The position numbers and the translations under genes were made by a program. From UBA2428 sp002343545 (GTDB lineage: Bacteria; Bdellovibrionota; UBA2428), in assembly GCA_937952285.1 (NCBI GenBank), contig CALFZE010000104.1, positions 1 to 64,000 of the forward strand: a stretch of 64,000 nt of DNA, in the 5' to 3' direction. Shown in pieces: positions 8,415 to 16,960 of the stretch (positions are counted from its first letter, which is position 1; the number at the start of each line of letters is the position of its first letter). A model generated the notes under the pieces. It did not search any database. It was given only the letters and a program-made list of their open reading frames with translations, and was not told the origin of the DNA.

Positions 8415-9342
8415 GCAGGACCTCGACGTTTTCGATCAACGTGCGTCCTCCGTCGGCCCGAATTTGGACGAGTTTCGAACCCGCATCGAGAGGAGCGAAA
8501 CGCAAAAGCCCGAGCCCCTTGTTACCCTCGACCGTCGTGAGCTTGCCGACCGGCTTATCGGGCTCGTTTTCCGCGTGAACGTAGCCGACTTCGAGCGAAG
8601 CCGAAGCCGTGAAACGGCAGAGTCCGCGCGTCATCTTGCCGCGATAGGTCGCGCGCGCGACGACTTCCTGACCGATGTAGCAGCCTTTATGGAAACTGAT
8701 CGCGTCTTGCACGGGAAACTCGAGCACGAGACTGTCCGTCCCGAGGTCCGGGCCCCACTCCGCGACGCCTCGCGCGATCCGCAACGAGGCCCAAGCCGCG
8801 TCGTCGAGCCCTTCGTGGCGAGGAATCTGGGAGGCGTCGCGCACCCACCATTCTTCGTCGTGGTCGCCGAAATCCGTGCGGCGCACGCGAAGTCCCCAAG
8901 CTTCCTCGGCCACGACGGCCAAGCGGTCTTTGGCGTCGGGCACGTTCGGCGCCAAGGTCGGAATCGACGCGAAGGGCGAATCCGGAACACGGTAGATCGT
9001 CGCGTAAGGAGCTTCGCCCAAGACTTCGAGCTGCACGTCGTCGGCGATGATGTAAGCATCCAACGCCGTCGCCGCTCCATCGGCTTGCGCGGCGGGAAGC
9101 GAAAGAAGGATTTCCTCTTTTGAAAGACAAAGAAAGACAATTTCAGATTTCGCTTTGCCTTTGGCATCGAGCAGATAAGCCCGACCGCCGGCCGGACGAC
9201 CGGCCTCGGAAGCGGCGGCCGAAGCCTTGGCGACGTCGGCCGTGAGCATCCCCTGGAGATATCGGGTCGCATCGGGACCCTTCAGGCGCAAGAAACGACG
9301 CTCGATCGGACGCACGGCGCTAAGGGGAGAATTCGTATCCAT
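8401..9342 (-). CDS. ygfZ: Folate-binding protein YgfZ (tRNA modification / Fe-S repair)
   Basis: YgfZ is a tetrahydrofolate-dependent GcvT-like protein needed for some iron-sulfur enzymes, such as the tRNA thiolase MiaB. The family signature K-G-C-Y-x-G-Q-E is present near residue 212 as KGCYIGQEVVARATYRGKM. The N-terminal RRFLRLKGPDATRYLQGMLT segment is the usual GcvT-fold opening. Length 313 aa fits. The start is ATG 9340-9342. It lies directly upstream of the Xer gene with a 14-base overlap, and diverges from the carboxypeptidase gene. Confidence 0.88.
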   Translation of the reverse strand: MDTNSPLSAVRPIERRFLRLKGPDATRYLQGMLTADVAKASAAASEAGRPAGGRAYLLDAKGKAKSEIVFLCLSKEEILLSLPAAQADGAATALDAYIIADDVQLEVLGEAPYATIYRVPDSPFASIPTLAPNVPDAKDRLAVVAEEAWGLRVRRTDFGDHDEEWWVRDASQIPRHEGLDDAAWASLRIARGVAEWGPDLGTDSLVLEFPVQDAISFHKGCYIGQEVVARATYRGKMTRGLCRFTASASLEVGYVHAENEPDKPVGKLTTVEGNKGLGLLRFAPLDAGSKLVQIRADGGRTLIENVEVLLGRE

Positions 9343-9382
9343 CGATTGGTGATCCTAGCGCTCCGGGTTTATTGTGTCAGGC

Positions 9383-9390
9383 GGGGAGGA
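9383..9390 (+). promoter_or_regulatory. Ribosome binding site choosing the carboxypeptidase start
   Basis: GGGGAGGA lies 7 bases before GTG 9398, which opens directly into a signal peptide. An earlier in-frame GTG at 9374 has no such site, so 9398 is preferred. Confidence 0.6.
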
Positions 9391-9397
9391 TCCATTA

Positions 9398-10747
9398 GTG
9401 AAATCCATCACGCTTAAACCGGCCCTTTTGGGCCTTATCATCAGTTCGTCCGTCGCGTCCGTCGCGGCGCCGGTGTTCCCGTCGCCGGGTAACTCGCGCA
9501 CTTCGTCGCACGTCACGCACGTCATCGAAGTCAAGGCGAAGACCGCCGCCGAGCGCTCGCGCATCGTCGACCTCGGTTTCGCGATCGACGAGCTTCGCTC
9601 CGACGCCGTTTACATCTTCGGCAAGGCGCGCGACGCCGACACGCTCCGCCGTGCGGGATTCCGCGCGACGGCGACGCCCGCGAAGTCCGAATGGTTCACT
9701 ATTCCGCAAGCCGTCGAAGCTATGGCCGCGCGCTTCACGAGCCTGACGGAAGTCGAAACGCAGTTGCAGGACCTCGCGACGCGCTTCCCGAACATCGTCG
9801 AAGTGCAGACGCTCGGACGCACGAACGAGAACCGCGTCACCAAGATGGTGCGGATCTCGGGCAAGTCGCCCGCGCAAGCCGAAGCCGCCAAGCTTCCGGT
9901 GATCTTCTACATGGGTTGCCACCACGCCCGCGAACACCTCTCGGTCGAAGTCCCGCTCCGCTTCGCGAAGCACCTCGTCGAGAACTACGGTCGCGACGCG
10001 GACGTGACCCGTCTCGTCGACTCGCGCGAGATCTACATCGCGCCGATCATCAACCCGGACGGACACGCCTACGACTACACGAACGGCATCCGCGGCCGCA
10101 TGTGGCGCAAGAACCGTCGTCGCAACAACGACGGTACCTACGGCGTCGACCTCAACCGTAACTACGGCTACCAATGGAACACGGGCGGCTCGTCTTCGAC
10201 GCCGAGCTCGGACGTCTACATGGGAACGGCTCCCTTTTCGGAACCCGAGTCTCAGAACGTGCGCGACTTCGTGAACAGCCAGCCGCGCATGACCACGCTG
10301 CTCAGCCTGCACACTTTCTCCGAGCTCATTCTCTATCCCTGGGGATGGTCGAACGACTCCATCGGTCAGAATGGCCGCGGCAACCCCGCCGACCTTCCCG
10401 TTTTCGAGAAGATGGCGCGCGATATGGCCCAGTGGAACAAGTACAAGCCGCAGCAGTCGTCGGACCTCTACATCGCTTCGGGCGATACGACGGACTGGGC
10501 TTACGGCGAGCACGGCATCTTCGCCTTCACGTTCGAGCTCAGCCCGACCTCGATGTGGGACGGCGGTTTCTATCCGTCGCCCGCGCGCATCGAGCCGGTC
10601 TTCGAAGCAAACCTGAAACCGCTCATGTACCTGCTCGAGTTCTCCGACAACCCGCGCCGCGTCCTGACGCAGCGGGCGCCGAGCTTCCTGACGAGCCCCG
10701 CCAAGCGTGGCGTCGCCGCGGCAAGCTTCTCCGACGTTCAATTCTGA
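9398..10747 (+). CDS. Secreted zinc carboxypeptidase, M14 family
   Basis: A metallocarboxypeptidase that removes C-terminal residues from peptides, probably outside the inner membrane. The signal peptide covers about residues 1-24 (PALLGLIISSSVASVAA). A propeptide-like stretch is followed by the M14 domain. The zinc motif HxxE is in GCHHAREHLSVEVPL, the substrate-binding Asn-Arg in DLNRNYGYQW, the third zinc His in LLSLHTFSELILYPWG, and the catalytic Glu in FTFELSP. Mature length fits the carboxypeptidase A/T type. It is a single gene with its own strong terminator. Such enzymes are common among predatory and proteolytic bacteria, which is only suggestive here. Confidence 0.9.
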   Translation: MKSITLKPALLGLIISSSVASVAAPVFPSPGNSRTSSHVTHVIEVKAKTAAERSRIVDLGFAIDELRSDAVYIFGKARDADTLRRAGFRATATPAKSEWFTIPQAVEAMAARFTSLTEVETQLQDLATRFPNIVEVQTLGRTNENRVTKMVRISGKSPAQAEAAKLPVIFYMGCHHAREHLSVEVPLRFAKHLVENYGRDADVTRLVDSREIYIAPIINPDGHAYDYTNGIRGRMWRKNRRRNNDGTYGVDLNRNYGYQWNTGGSSSTPSSDVYMGTAPFSEPESQNVRDFVNSQPRMTTLLSLHTFSELILYPWGWSNDSIGQNGRGNPADLPVFEKMARDMAQWNKYKPQQSSDLYIASGDTTDWAYGEHGIFAFTFELSPTSMWDGGFYPSPARIEPVFEANLKPLMYLLEFSDNPRRVLTQRAPSFLTSPAKRGVAAASFSDVQF

Positions 10748-10773
10748 TCCCGCCAAGGCACGTGCCGAACGCG

Positions 10774-10808
10774 AAGCCCGGCTCTCCTTCGGGAGGGTCG
10801 GGCTTTTT
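10774..10808 (+). terminator. Intrinsic terminator of the M14 carboxypeptidase gene
   Basis: A 14-base-pair stem (AAGCCCG, then GCTCTCC pairing with two G-T wobbles) closes on a TTCG tetraloop at 10788-10791 and runs into TTTTT at 10804-10808. It is 26 bases after the stop codon. Confidence 0.9.
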
Positions 10809-10819
10809 CTATTCCGAGA

Positions 10820-11326
10820 TCAGCGATCCAAAGGAATCGTGACGGGACCCCAGTTCGTGAAGCTCAGGTCCATATCGGCGCCAAAAACACCGAAGATCTG
10901 CGCGTAGCCGCGCTTCTCCGCCCGCAAACGCTCCGTCAGCGCACCGAACCGCGCACGCGCCAGATCGGGCGCCATCGCGTCGGTGAAGGAGGGGCGAAAA
11001 CCCGACTCGAGCGAGGCCGCGAGCGTGAATTGGGGAACCCAAAGAATTCCTCCGCCGGCCGCGCCGGCCACCGGCGCGTAGTCGGCGAGCGCCCTGTTCA
11101 TGCGACCGCCCGCATCCGGAAAAACCCGCAGCCCTTGAACTCGCGTCACGAGCCATTCCTCGGCGCGGGCGAGTTCCCCGGGATCGCGGGTTTCGTCGGC
11201 CCGCGTCCATCCGATCAGAACGACGAAACCCGGTCCCTCGAAACGATCCGTCCGCGTCTGCGCGTCCCCCTCGACGCGCGAAACGATGGAAGCCCCGTCG
11301 CGAACGCGCTGAACCACGATTTTCAC
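10820..11326 (-). CDS. dtd: D-aminoacyl-tRNA deacylase
   Basis: Dtd hydrolyses D-amino acids (and glycine from tRNA-Ala) off tRNAs, protecting translation. Family motifs are present: KIVVQRV at the N-terminus, WVPQFTLAA (canonical SQFTLxA, here Pro replaces the Ser), RPSFTDA, and NWGPVTI, the trans Gly-Pro motif near the C-terminus. I place the start at GTG 11324-11326: it follows GGAG by 5 bases, gives the canonical N-terminus, and overlaps the RNase J stop as GTGA. A TTG 15 bases upstream would add five residues. At 168 aa it is somewhat longer than usual (about 145), from an insertion in the middle. Confidence 0.87.
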   Translation of the reverse strand: MKIVVQRVRDGASIVSRVEGDAQTRTDRFEGPGFVVLIGWTRADETRDPGELARAEEWLVTRVQGLRVFPDAGGRMNRALADYAPVAGAAGGGILWVPQFTLAASLESGFRPSFTDAMAPDLARARFGALTERLRAEKRGYAQIFGVFGADMDLSFTNWGPVTIPLDR

Positions 11327-13101
11327 GGGGACTCCATCCAATGAAAGAGGACGAAGGGGCGCAGGCCGCTCTGCTTCTTAACGAAACGAGCGAGCTCCTC
11401 GGCCGCCTCCTGCTCGATCTGACGGCGGCCGGCCGGACGCGCTCCCGACTTCGTCAGCAAGCGGTAGCGCGAATGAACCCACCCCTCGATCTCGGCCAGA
11501 AGCTCTTCCCGATCGAAAGCGAGCTCGCCCTCCTCGGGCCACATGCCCTCGGCCGAAACGCGGCACCGACCGCCGAGATCCAAGGAAACGACGAGACAGC
11601 CGCCCGACGCGGCCCGCTTACGGACCCGCAAGAAAGGATCCTTCGAGGAACACGCAAAATCCTCGAAGCGCAGCGATCGACCAGGCGCCTCGTACGAGCG
11701 ATCCCGGCGCGAAAGCCGCCAGTTTCCGGCTTCCCAAGCGAAACTCAGTTGCGTGCCGTTCTCGGCCAGGTGAACGTCGGCTTCTTCGAGCCCCCAAGCG
11801 GCGCCCTCCCGAAGCGCCAAGTCCGCGCAAGCCCGCAACTGACGAAACTCGCCGTGAACGGGAATAACCTGCCGCGGCCTTAAAGTGCGCAGCAACTCCC
11901 GGATCTCCTCGGAGCGCGCATGACCGCTGGCATGAATCGGTCCTCCGGCGCGAAGCTTCGCCTCGTCTCCCCAAAGCACCTCCGCCCCCCGCTTCATCAG
12001 CCCGTTCACGAGACGCCCCATGGGTCGCTCGTTCCCCGGAATCAACTTGCTCGAGAAGATGACCCGGTCTCCCGGCTCGAGCACGAAGTCGGAGTGTTCG
12101 CCCGCGGCCAAGCGACGGAGGGCGCTTCGCGTTTCACCCTGCGAACCCGAACAGATCACGAGCTGTCTCGAAGGTTCGAGCCGAGCCAACTCGCGCGCTT
12201 CGACGACGCGCGCCCCCCGAACGTCGGCCGTCTCGTCGAAGAGCCCCAGCTCGCCCGCGAGACGGAAAACGTTCTGCAGGCTTCGGCCCGCGAAACTGAC
12301 GTGGCGACCAGCCCGCGCCGCGATGTTGAGGAGCGCGGCGATGCGGTAAACGTTCGACGCGAAGAGGGTCACGAAAACCCGGCCCTCGGCTTCGGAAACC
12401 AGGCGCTCGAGACCCGGAATCACGTCGAGTTCGGAAACCGAATGCCCCGGCCGTTCCGAGTTCGTCGAGTCCACGAAAAGAAAATCCGGATCGTCTCCGA
12501 AAACCCGGTAGGCGCTCGTTTCGATCGTGCCGTCTTCGAAGCGCCCCGCGTCGAGCTTGAAGTCCGCCGTGTGAATCACCCGCAGCGGCGCGGCCGGCGA
12601 TCGCCATTCAAAAGCCAACGAACAACTGTCCGGCGTGCTGTGCCGGGTCTCGACGAAAGTGACGTCGACATCCGCGGAAAGCGCGAGACGGGATCCTTTC
12701 TCGAAGGTCTCGATGAGGTCGGCGTACCGTCGAGCGCTCGGATAGCGTCGATCCTCCTTAAAACGCTCCCGCATGAGCGCGGCCGCAAAACGCGGCGCCA
12801 ACAACTTGGGCGGCGGAAGCCCGAGCCGTTCGGAAGCCGCGACGATCGAGGTCGCGGCGCCGATGTGGTCTTCGTGCCCATGGGTAAAGATCCAAAAACG
12901 CGGCCGGTAAGTCTCGAGTATCTCCGTGTAATCGACGCTGAGGGATTCGATCCCGAAGTCGTTCGGATCCGCGAACAAGACGCCGGCGTCGACGGGAACC
13001 GCGGTTTCGCCGAAGCGAAAAAGCATGCAATTCATGCCGACTTCGCCGAGTCCCCCGTAGGGCTGCCAGCGAAACAAGCGTTGGGAGGATTCCGACGACA
13101 C
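11323..13101 (-). CDS. rnj: Ribonuclease J-type metallo-beta-lactamase RNase
   Basis: RNase J is a 5'-3' exo- and endoribonuclease that matures rRNA and turns over mRNA. The N-terminal beta-lactamase fold has the zinc motif THGHEDHIGA (His74, His76, Asp78, His79) and VIHTADFKLD further on. The beta-CASP domain follows, with IHASGHARSEEIRELL and the IPVHGEFRQL motif near residues 390-420. The C-terminal region of about 150 residues is divergent. Length 592 aa is slightly over the usual 555. The start is GTG 13099-13101. It is the penultimate gene of the dacB-to-dtd run and overlaps dtd by 4 bases. Confidence 0.9.
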   Translation of the reverse strand: MSSESSQRLFRWQPYGGLGEVGMNCMLFRFGETAVPVDAGVLFADPNDFGIESLSVDYTEILETYRPRFWIFTHGHEDHIGAATSIVAASERLGLPPPKLLAPRFAAALMRERFKEDRRYPSARRYADLIETFEKGSRLALSADVDVTFVETRHSTPDSCSLAFEWRSPAAPLRVIHTADFKLDAGRFEDGTIETSAYRVFGDDPDFLFVDSTNSERPGHSVSELDVIPGLERLVSEAEGRVFVTLFASNVYRIAALLNIAARAGRHVSFAGRSLQNVFRLAGELGLFDETADVRGARVVEARELARLEPSRQLVICSGSQGETRSALRRLAAGEHSDFVLEPGDRVIFSSKLIPGNERPMGRLVNGLMKRGAEVLWGDEAKLRAGGPIHASGHARSEEIRELLRTLRPRQVIPVHGEFRQLRACADLALREGAAWGLEEADVHLAENGTQLSFAWEAGNWRLSRRDRSYEAPGRSLRFEDFACSSKDPFLRVRKRAASGGCLVVSLDLGGRCRVSAEGMWPEEGELAFDREELLAEIEGWVHSRYRLLTKSGARPAGRRQIEQEAAEELARFVKKQSGLRPFVLFHWMESP

Positions 13102-13130
13102 GCCGAGATCCTACCAACGCAGGCCAACGC

Positions 13131-14618
13131 TTACCAGGTTCCGCGCGCGAAGATGCCAAGCTCCAAGACTTCGGCGTTCGCGTCGCGGACCCAAACGCCC
13201 GGCGCGAGGGACGACACGTCCGACCAGGAGTTGCGATAGAGACCCACGAGCCCGACGCGCAGCCAGGCCAGCGCTTTCCAAGCGGGCTCGCTGCGGAAGT
13301 TCAAGCCGATATCGCGCGGAGGCGAAACGTCGCCGAACTCCGTCACGTAGAGCTCGAGGTCCCACGGCCACTCGAAAGATGCGGCTTTCCAATTCCAACG
13401 CGTTCCCAGCGCCATCCGCTGGGCCGTCGCGGAATAAGACTCTTCGTCGGGTCTCGACTCGAAGTAAAGTTCGGACGAATACCTCGACGCGAACCACAGG
13501 GCCTCGGTCTCCCAAGCCGCGCCCGCGATCGAAGAAACGTCGGCGGCGAGCCGAAAGCGCGGAAGCAACTGAGTCTCGAGTCCGTCTCCGGCGGATTCCT
13601 CGAGGCCAAACTCCGCCCGAACCCGATCCGTGGGACGGAAGAGCAGATCCATCGAGAACGCCCGGTGATTCCCCAAAAGCGAAGTCGGCGCCGGTTGCCA
13701 AAAACGCGTTCCGACGCGCACGCGCGAACCCATCAACAGGGAAGCCGCGTGGCGAGTTCCATCGTAGGCCCCCTCACTCGTCTTTCGAAGCGTCAGTCGA
13801 TAGTCGAGCGCTTCGGAAGGATCCGGAGCGCCGCTTGCGCGCCGACTCCAGCCGAAGAATCCGCCGTAGCGTTGGTCCGAACGAAGGGCGGCGCGCGCAA
13901 GATCGTAAGAACCGCGATTCTCGTTCGCGAAGGCTCCGAGCTCGATCCATTGACGCTCGCCGATCCGAAAAGAAGGAGCGACTTCGATCCGGTAACGGGG
14001 GCGCCCCACGGACTCGTGACGGTAAGCGCCCATGAGGTCGGCGCGCAGGGCCCAACCCCCAAAATGGCGCGAGGTCAGGGCTTGGGCCGAGGCTTCGTAG
14101 ACGGGAACGTTCTTCCTTCGGCCGTCCCTCGACCAAGTTCGGTAAAGCGCGGCGGCCTTCGCATCGGTCTTAAGCCGCCAAGGGGTGTTCGAATCCGCAT
14201 CTTCGCCGCACGCCTCGACGACTTTCTCGAGCGTCTCGAAGGCTTCCCGGGCCAACGCGGCCCGCTCGGCCTCGAAGCGGCAAAGGTATCCGGATTCCGA
14301 CCCTTCCGGCAGACAGAGCGTCTCGAACTTCTCGCGCTGGGCGCGCAGCTTCGCGAGCGTCGAGTCGATCGTCGACTTTTCGGCCTCGGAGCAACCCTTC
14401 CGCGCCCGCTCGGCAAAGCGCGACCAGTTTTCTTCGATCTCGACCCAATCCGCGTACGTGCTCCACCGTTCGGCGCGACGGTAGGCCTCCCAGCTCCCCT
14501 TGACCCCCGAAGCTCGAAGATCGGGCAGGTCCTGCCAGGATTTTTCGAGGTGGCGGTAGCCGTCCGTCGCGTGGGCGGCGAACGAGAAGGCGCTCAATCC
14601 GAAGAGAAAGGACTTCAT
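13131..14618 (-). CDS. Secreted protein with helical N-terminal part and probable outer-membrane barrel
   Basis: I do not recognise a family. A signal peptide (SFLFGLSAFSFAAHA, residues 3-17) is followed by a helical, charged region to about residue 160. The remaining part consists of alternating polar/aromatic strands, for example RYRIEVAPSFRIGERQWIEL and WDLELYVTEFGDVSPPRDIG, and ends in an aromatic residue (Trp), all suggestive of an outer-membrane beta-barrel. The start overlaps the preceding gene by 4 bases, and RNase J begins 29 bases downstream. Its place behind PBP4 and three other secreted unknowns points to an envelope function, not further defined. Confidence 0.6.
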   Translation of the reverse strand: MKSFLFGLSAFSFAAHATDGYRHLEKSWQDLPDLRASGVKGSWEAYRRAERWSTYADWVEIEENWSRFAERARKGCSEAEKSTIDSTLAKLRAQREKFETLCLPEGSESGYLCRFEAERAALAREAFETLEKVVEACGEDADSNTPWRLKTDAKAAALYRTWSRDGRRKNVPVYEASAQALTSRHFGGWALRADLMGAYRHESVGRPRYRIEVAPSFRIGERQWIELGAFANENRGSYDLARAALRSDQRYGGFFGWSRRASGAPDPSEALDYRLTLRKTSEGAYDGTRHAASLLMGSRVRVGTRFWQPAPTSLLGNHRAFSMDLLFRPTDRVRAEFGLEESAGDGLETQLLPRFRLAADVSSIAGAAWETEALWFASRYSSELYFESRPDEESYSATAQRMALGTRWNWKAASFEWPWDLELYVTEFGDVSPPRDIGLNFRSEPAWKALAWLRVGLVGLYRNSWSDVSSLAPGVWVRDANAEVLELGIFARGTW

Positions 14619-16093
14619 CTTGCTTGCGTCTCCTTCCGCGAAGCCTCGCGGATCTCACGCAGGCTGGCGCGCAGCGGATCGAGTCCGGTGATTCCTATCC
14701 GATCTAAGCGCTCGGCGATCGCGCGCACGTGTTCGGCGAGCTCCGGCCCCGATCTGAGTCTCGCGAGGAATCCGACTTTCTCGACCCACTTCTCCAGGTA
14801 ACGACGCTCTTCCTTCGGGGAAACTCCGCGCCGTAGCGCTTCGCGCAAGATGTCCGCGCTGAGACCCAAGGATCGCACCTTGGCGGAGTCCGACACCGAG
14901 TTCGAATAGACGACCTCAAAAACCCGGATGCCTTCGTCCACGCGGCCCGCCGAGGCCAAAGCCAATCCGTAACGCTCGGCGACGCCGTCCCGGTCGAGGA
15001 ACGACGGAGACTCGTCGAGGATCATGCGGAGATATTCGATTTCCCAAGACCGGAATCGCCGCTTGTCGGTCGGCCCGTCGGCGCGTTCCGCGGCCCGATC
15101 GGAAAGATCCGCGAGCGCGAGCCGAAGCTCCGCTCGAATCGTGGCGTCCCGGCCGGCGCGGCCCAAGGCCTCCTGGAAGAACGCGAAGGCAAGCTCGTCG
15201 CGTCCGGCGTCGGCCTGCAATCGAGCGATATCGGCGAGCGAGGACCCGTCCGCGGGCTCTCCCTTTTCGCGCGCAAAACGGAGGCCGAGGGCCAGAAGCT
15301 CGGCCGACGACGCCGGACGCTTGGCGCGAACCCACTCGTCGACGAGACGGGGCGTCAGCTCGACGAGATTCTCGCGCAAGGCTTCGTCTCGCCACGTCCC
15401 GACGAGCTTCAGGAAAGCGGCGTCTTCGCCCCACCCGTGGACGACGTAATCGACCAAAGTCGCGTCCAGATCGGCACGCTCGATACGTAAGCGGGTTTCC
15501 CCCTTGTTCAGCTCCGCGCGGGCCTTGAACCAAGCGGTGACGCGAGCCCCGGGGCCGAGCCCCAGTCCCCGGCGAAACTCGATCAAAGCGGCATAGCGCG
15601 GATCCGCCTGAACTCCTTCGCCCCGATCCGTTCGAAGGTAACTCCAAAGCCCGGCGGACGGCGAGCGTTCGAACTCCGGCCGCCAAAGCGACTTCAGCCT
15701 TTGCCCGAAGGCGGCGAGCTTCGCTTCGAGCGTCTCGGGCCGATCAAAGAACGACGGGAAGCTTCGATCAAACTCCGTGCGCAGATTCTCGTCGACCAAG
15801 GAAGCCTCCTCGATCGCGCGCAGGTCCGACGGCGGCAAAGGCGGATCACCCGCCTCCCGCAAGTACCATTCCGCGCGCTGGCGAGGGGTCAGCGTCTTCG
15901 CCAGCCGGGGAGCTTCGGACCCGTCCGAGACGCGAGAGCGGTTCATCGGCCAGGCGCCGATGCGAGTCATCCGCTCGCCTTCGACGCGAAAAGCCAGGGA
16001 AGACTCGCGGTAGCGCCGGAAAGCCTGTTCGACGGATTCTTCCGAAGCGTAGACGCCCAAAGGATAGAGCGAGCAAAGAAGCCAACGCTTCAT
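14615..16093 (-). CDS. Secreted helical (TPR-like) protein of unknown function
   Basis: A 492 aa protein with a short signal peptide (WLLCSLYPLGVYA) and an otherwise helical, Arg/Ala/Leu-rich sequence, with segments such as ARLQADAGRDELAFAFFQEA and YGLALASAGRVDEGIRVFEV that resemble TPR helices. I chose ATG 16091-16093, which follows AAGGGGAG by 7 bases and the upstream stop by one base; a GTG at 16112-16114 would add seven residues. Its own stop overlaps the next gene by four bases. Probably a periplasmic scaffold acting with the barrel candidate encoded next. Confidence 0.6.
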   Translation of the reverse strand: MKRWLLCSLYPLGVYASEESVEQAFRRYRESSLAFRVEGERMTRIGAWPMNRSRVSDGSEAPRLAKTLTPRQRAEWYLREAGDPPLPPSDLRAIEEASLVDENLRTEFDRSFPSFFDRPETLEAKLAAFGQRLKSLWRPEFERSPSAGLWSYLRTDRGEGVQADPRYAALIEFRRGLGLGPGARVTAWFKARAELNKGETRLRIERADLDATLVDYVVHGWGEDAAFLKLVGTWRDEALRENLVELTPRLVDEWVRAKRPASSAELLALGLRFAREKGEPADGSSLADIARLQADAGRDELAFAFFQEALGRAGRDATIRAELRLALADLSDRAAERADGPTDKRRFRSWEIEYLRMILDESPSFLDRDGVAERYGLALASAGRVDEGIRVFEVVYSNSVSDSAKVRSLGLSADILREALRRGVSPKEERRYLEKWVEKVGFLARLRSGPELAEHVRAIAERLDRIGITGLDPLRASLREIREASRKETQAR

Positions 16094-16094
16094 C

Positions 16095-16421
16095 TCAACG
16101 CTCCCCTTTCGCACGATTTCTCAGATCCCTTTCGGTCAGTTCGATCTCGACGAGAAAACGCGGGTCGCTCGCGAGCGACTCCTCCCAGACGACGCGGGCC
16201 AAACGCCGCCATCGATCGGATCCAAGCCCGTCGCCCTTGTCGGCGCGCACGAGCGCCTGGAGAAGATAAAGACGCAGAAGTTCCGAGGGGCCCGCGCCGG
16301 GGCTCGTCGCGAGCGAGATCGTCGCGTCGAGCTCGCGAAGCTCCGCCCGCGGCGATTCCGCGGCCCGCGCGCAAGTCGCGAAGACCAAGAACGTAGCGAG
16401 GCCGATCCCACGTGTCGTCAT
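16095..16421 (-). CDS. Small secreted protein of unknown function
   Basis: A 108 aa protein with a clear signal peptide (LATFLVFATCARA) and a helical, charged remainder containing a LLRLYLLQALVRADKGD segment. It overlaps the upstream gene by four bases (ATGA) and is followed by the next start after one base, so it is embedded in the dacB operon. No family recognised; the mature protein has only about 88 residues and could be a partner of the larger secreted proteins beside it. Confidence 0.55.
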   Translation of the reverse strand: MTTRGIGLATFLVFATCARAAESPRAELRELDATISLATSPGAGPSELLRLYLLQALVRADKGDGLGSDRWRRLARVVWEESLASDPRFLVEIELTERDLRNRAKGER

Positions 16422-16960
16422 GGAGTCAGCTCTTCCATCTCGAGGCGACGATCGGAAGCCTCCCGTCCGCTTTTGAGCGCGATCGCCAGGATTCGGCGGT
16501 CCGTGCCGGCGTCGAGGAAGATCGGCCGCACCGTCGAGGCGCTCCGACGCTCCGACCCCTCACGCCAGAACAGACTCACCCGCAGTTGGCGGCCGCCCCG
16601 CGGCGCCGAGCGGAGCACAATGCTTTGCCACAAAACGCGCTCCATGACCGCCGGTGAGAGGATCTCAAAGCGTTGGGGAGGAAGTTCGTCGAGCCTCAGC
16701 TCCATCGCCCGCAACTCGGGACGCAGACCCGCGACCGAGATGCGGAGATCCAGGTTCAACGGAGGCGCCGACGGATCCGCGAAGTCCACGTCGTGCCCCT
16801 GGTCCCCGTAGCGTTTTTCGAGCATGTCGCGCCGATGGCGCCGTTCGCGCGCGCCTTCCGCGAGCCACGATTCCTTGATGGTCCAAAGGGAAGGAAAATC
16901 CTCGGCCGCGCGCGCGACGCCGCCTAGGGCGAACACGAGCGCGACGAAGCGGGTCTTCAC
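16418..16960 (-). CDS. Secreted protein of unknown function
   Basis: A 180 aa protein with an N-terminal signal peptide (FVALVFALGGVARAAE). The mature part starts with a helical charged segment (LAEGARERRHRRDMLEKRYG) and then turns to beta-type sequence. No family recognised. The start is GTG 16958-16960, overlapping the dacB stop as GTGA, and its stop overlaps the next start as ATGA. This double coupling argues that it is translated with dacB and the genes after it. Confidence 0.55.
   Translation of the reverse strand: MKTRFVALVFALGGVARAAEDFPSLWTIKESWLAEGARERRHRRDMLEKRYGDQGHDVDFADPSAPPLNLDLRISVAGLRPELRAMELRLDELPPQRFEILSPAVMERVLWQSIVLRSAPRGGRQLRVSLFWREGSERRSASTVRPIFLDAGTDRRILAIALKSGREASDRRLEMEELTP

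Noticed and set aside
11920..13239. A 439-codon open frame opposite RNase J
   Set aside because: It mirrors RNase J, whose zinc motifs and beta-CASP blocks are intact; the antisense sequence is Arg-rich and without domains.
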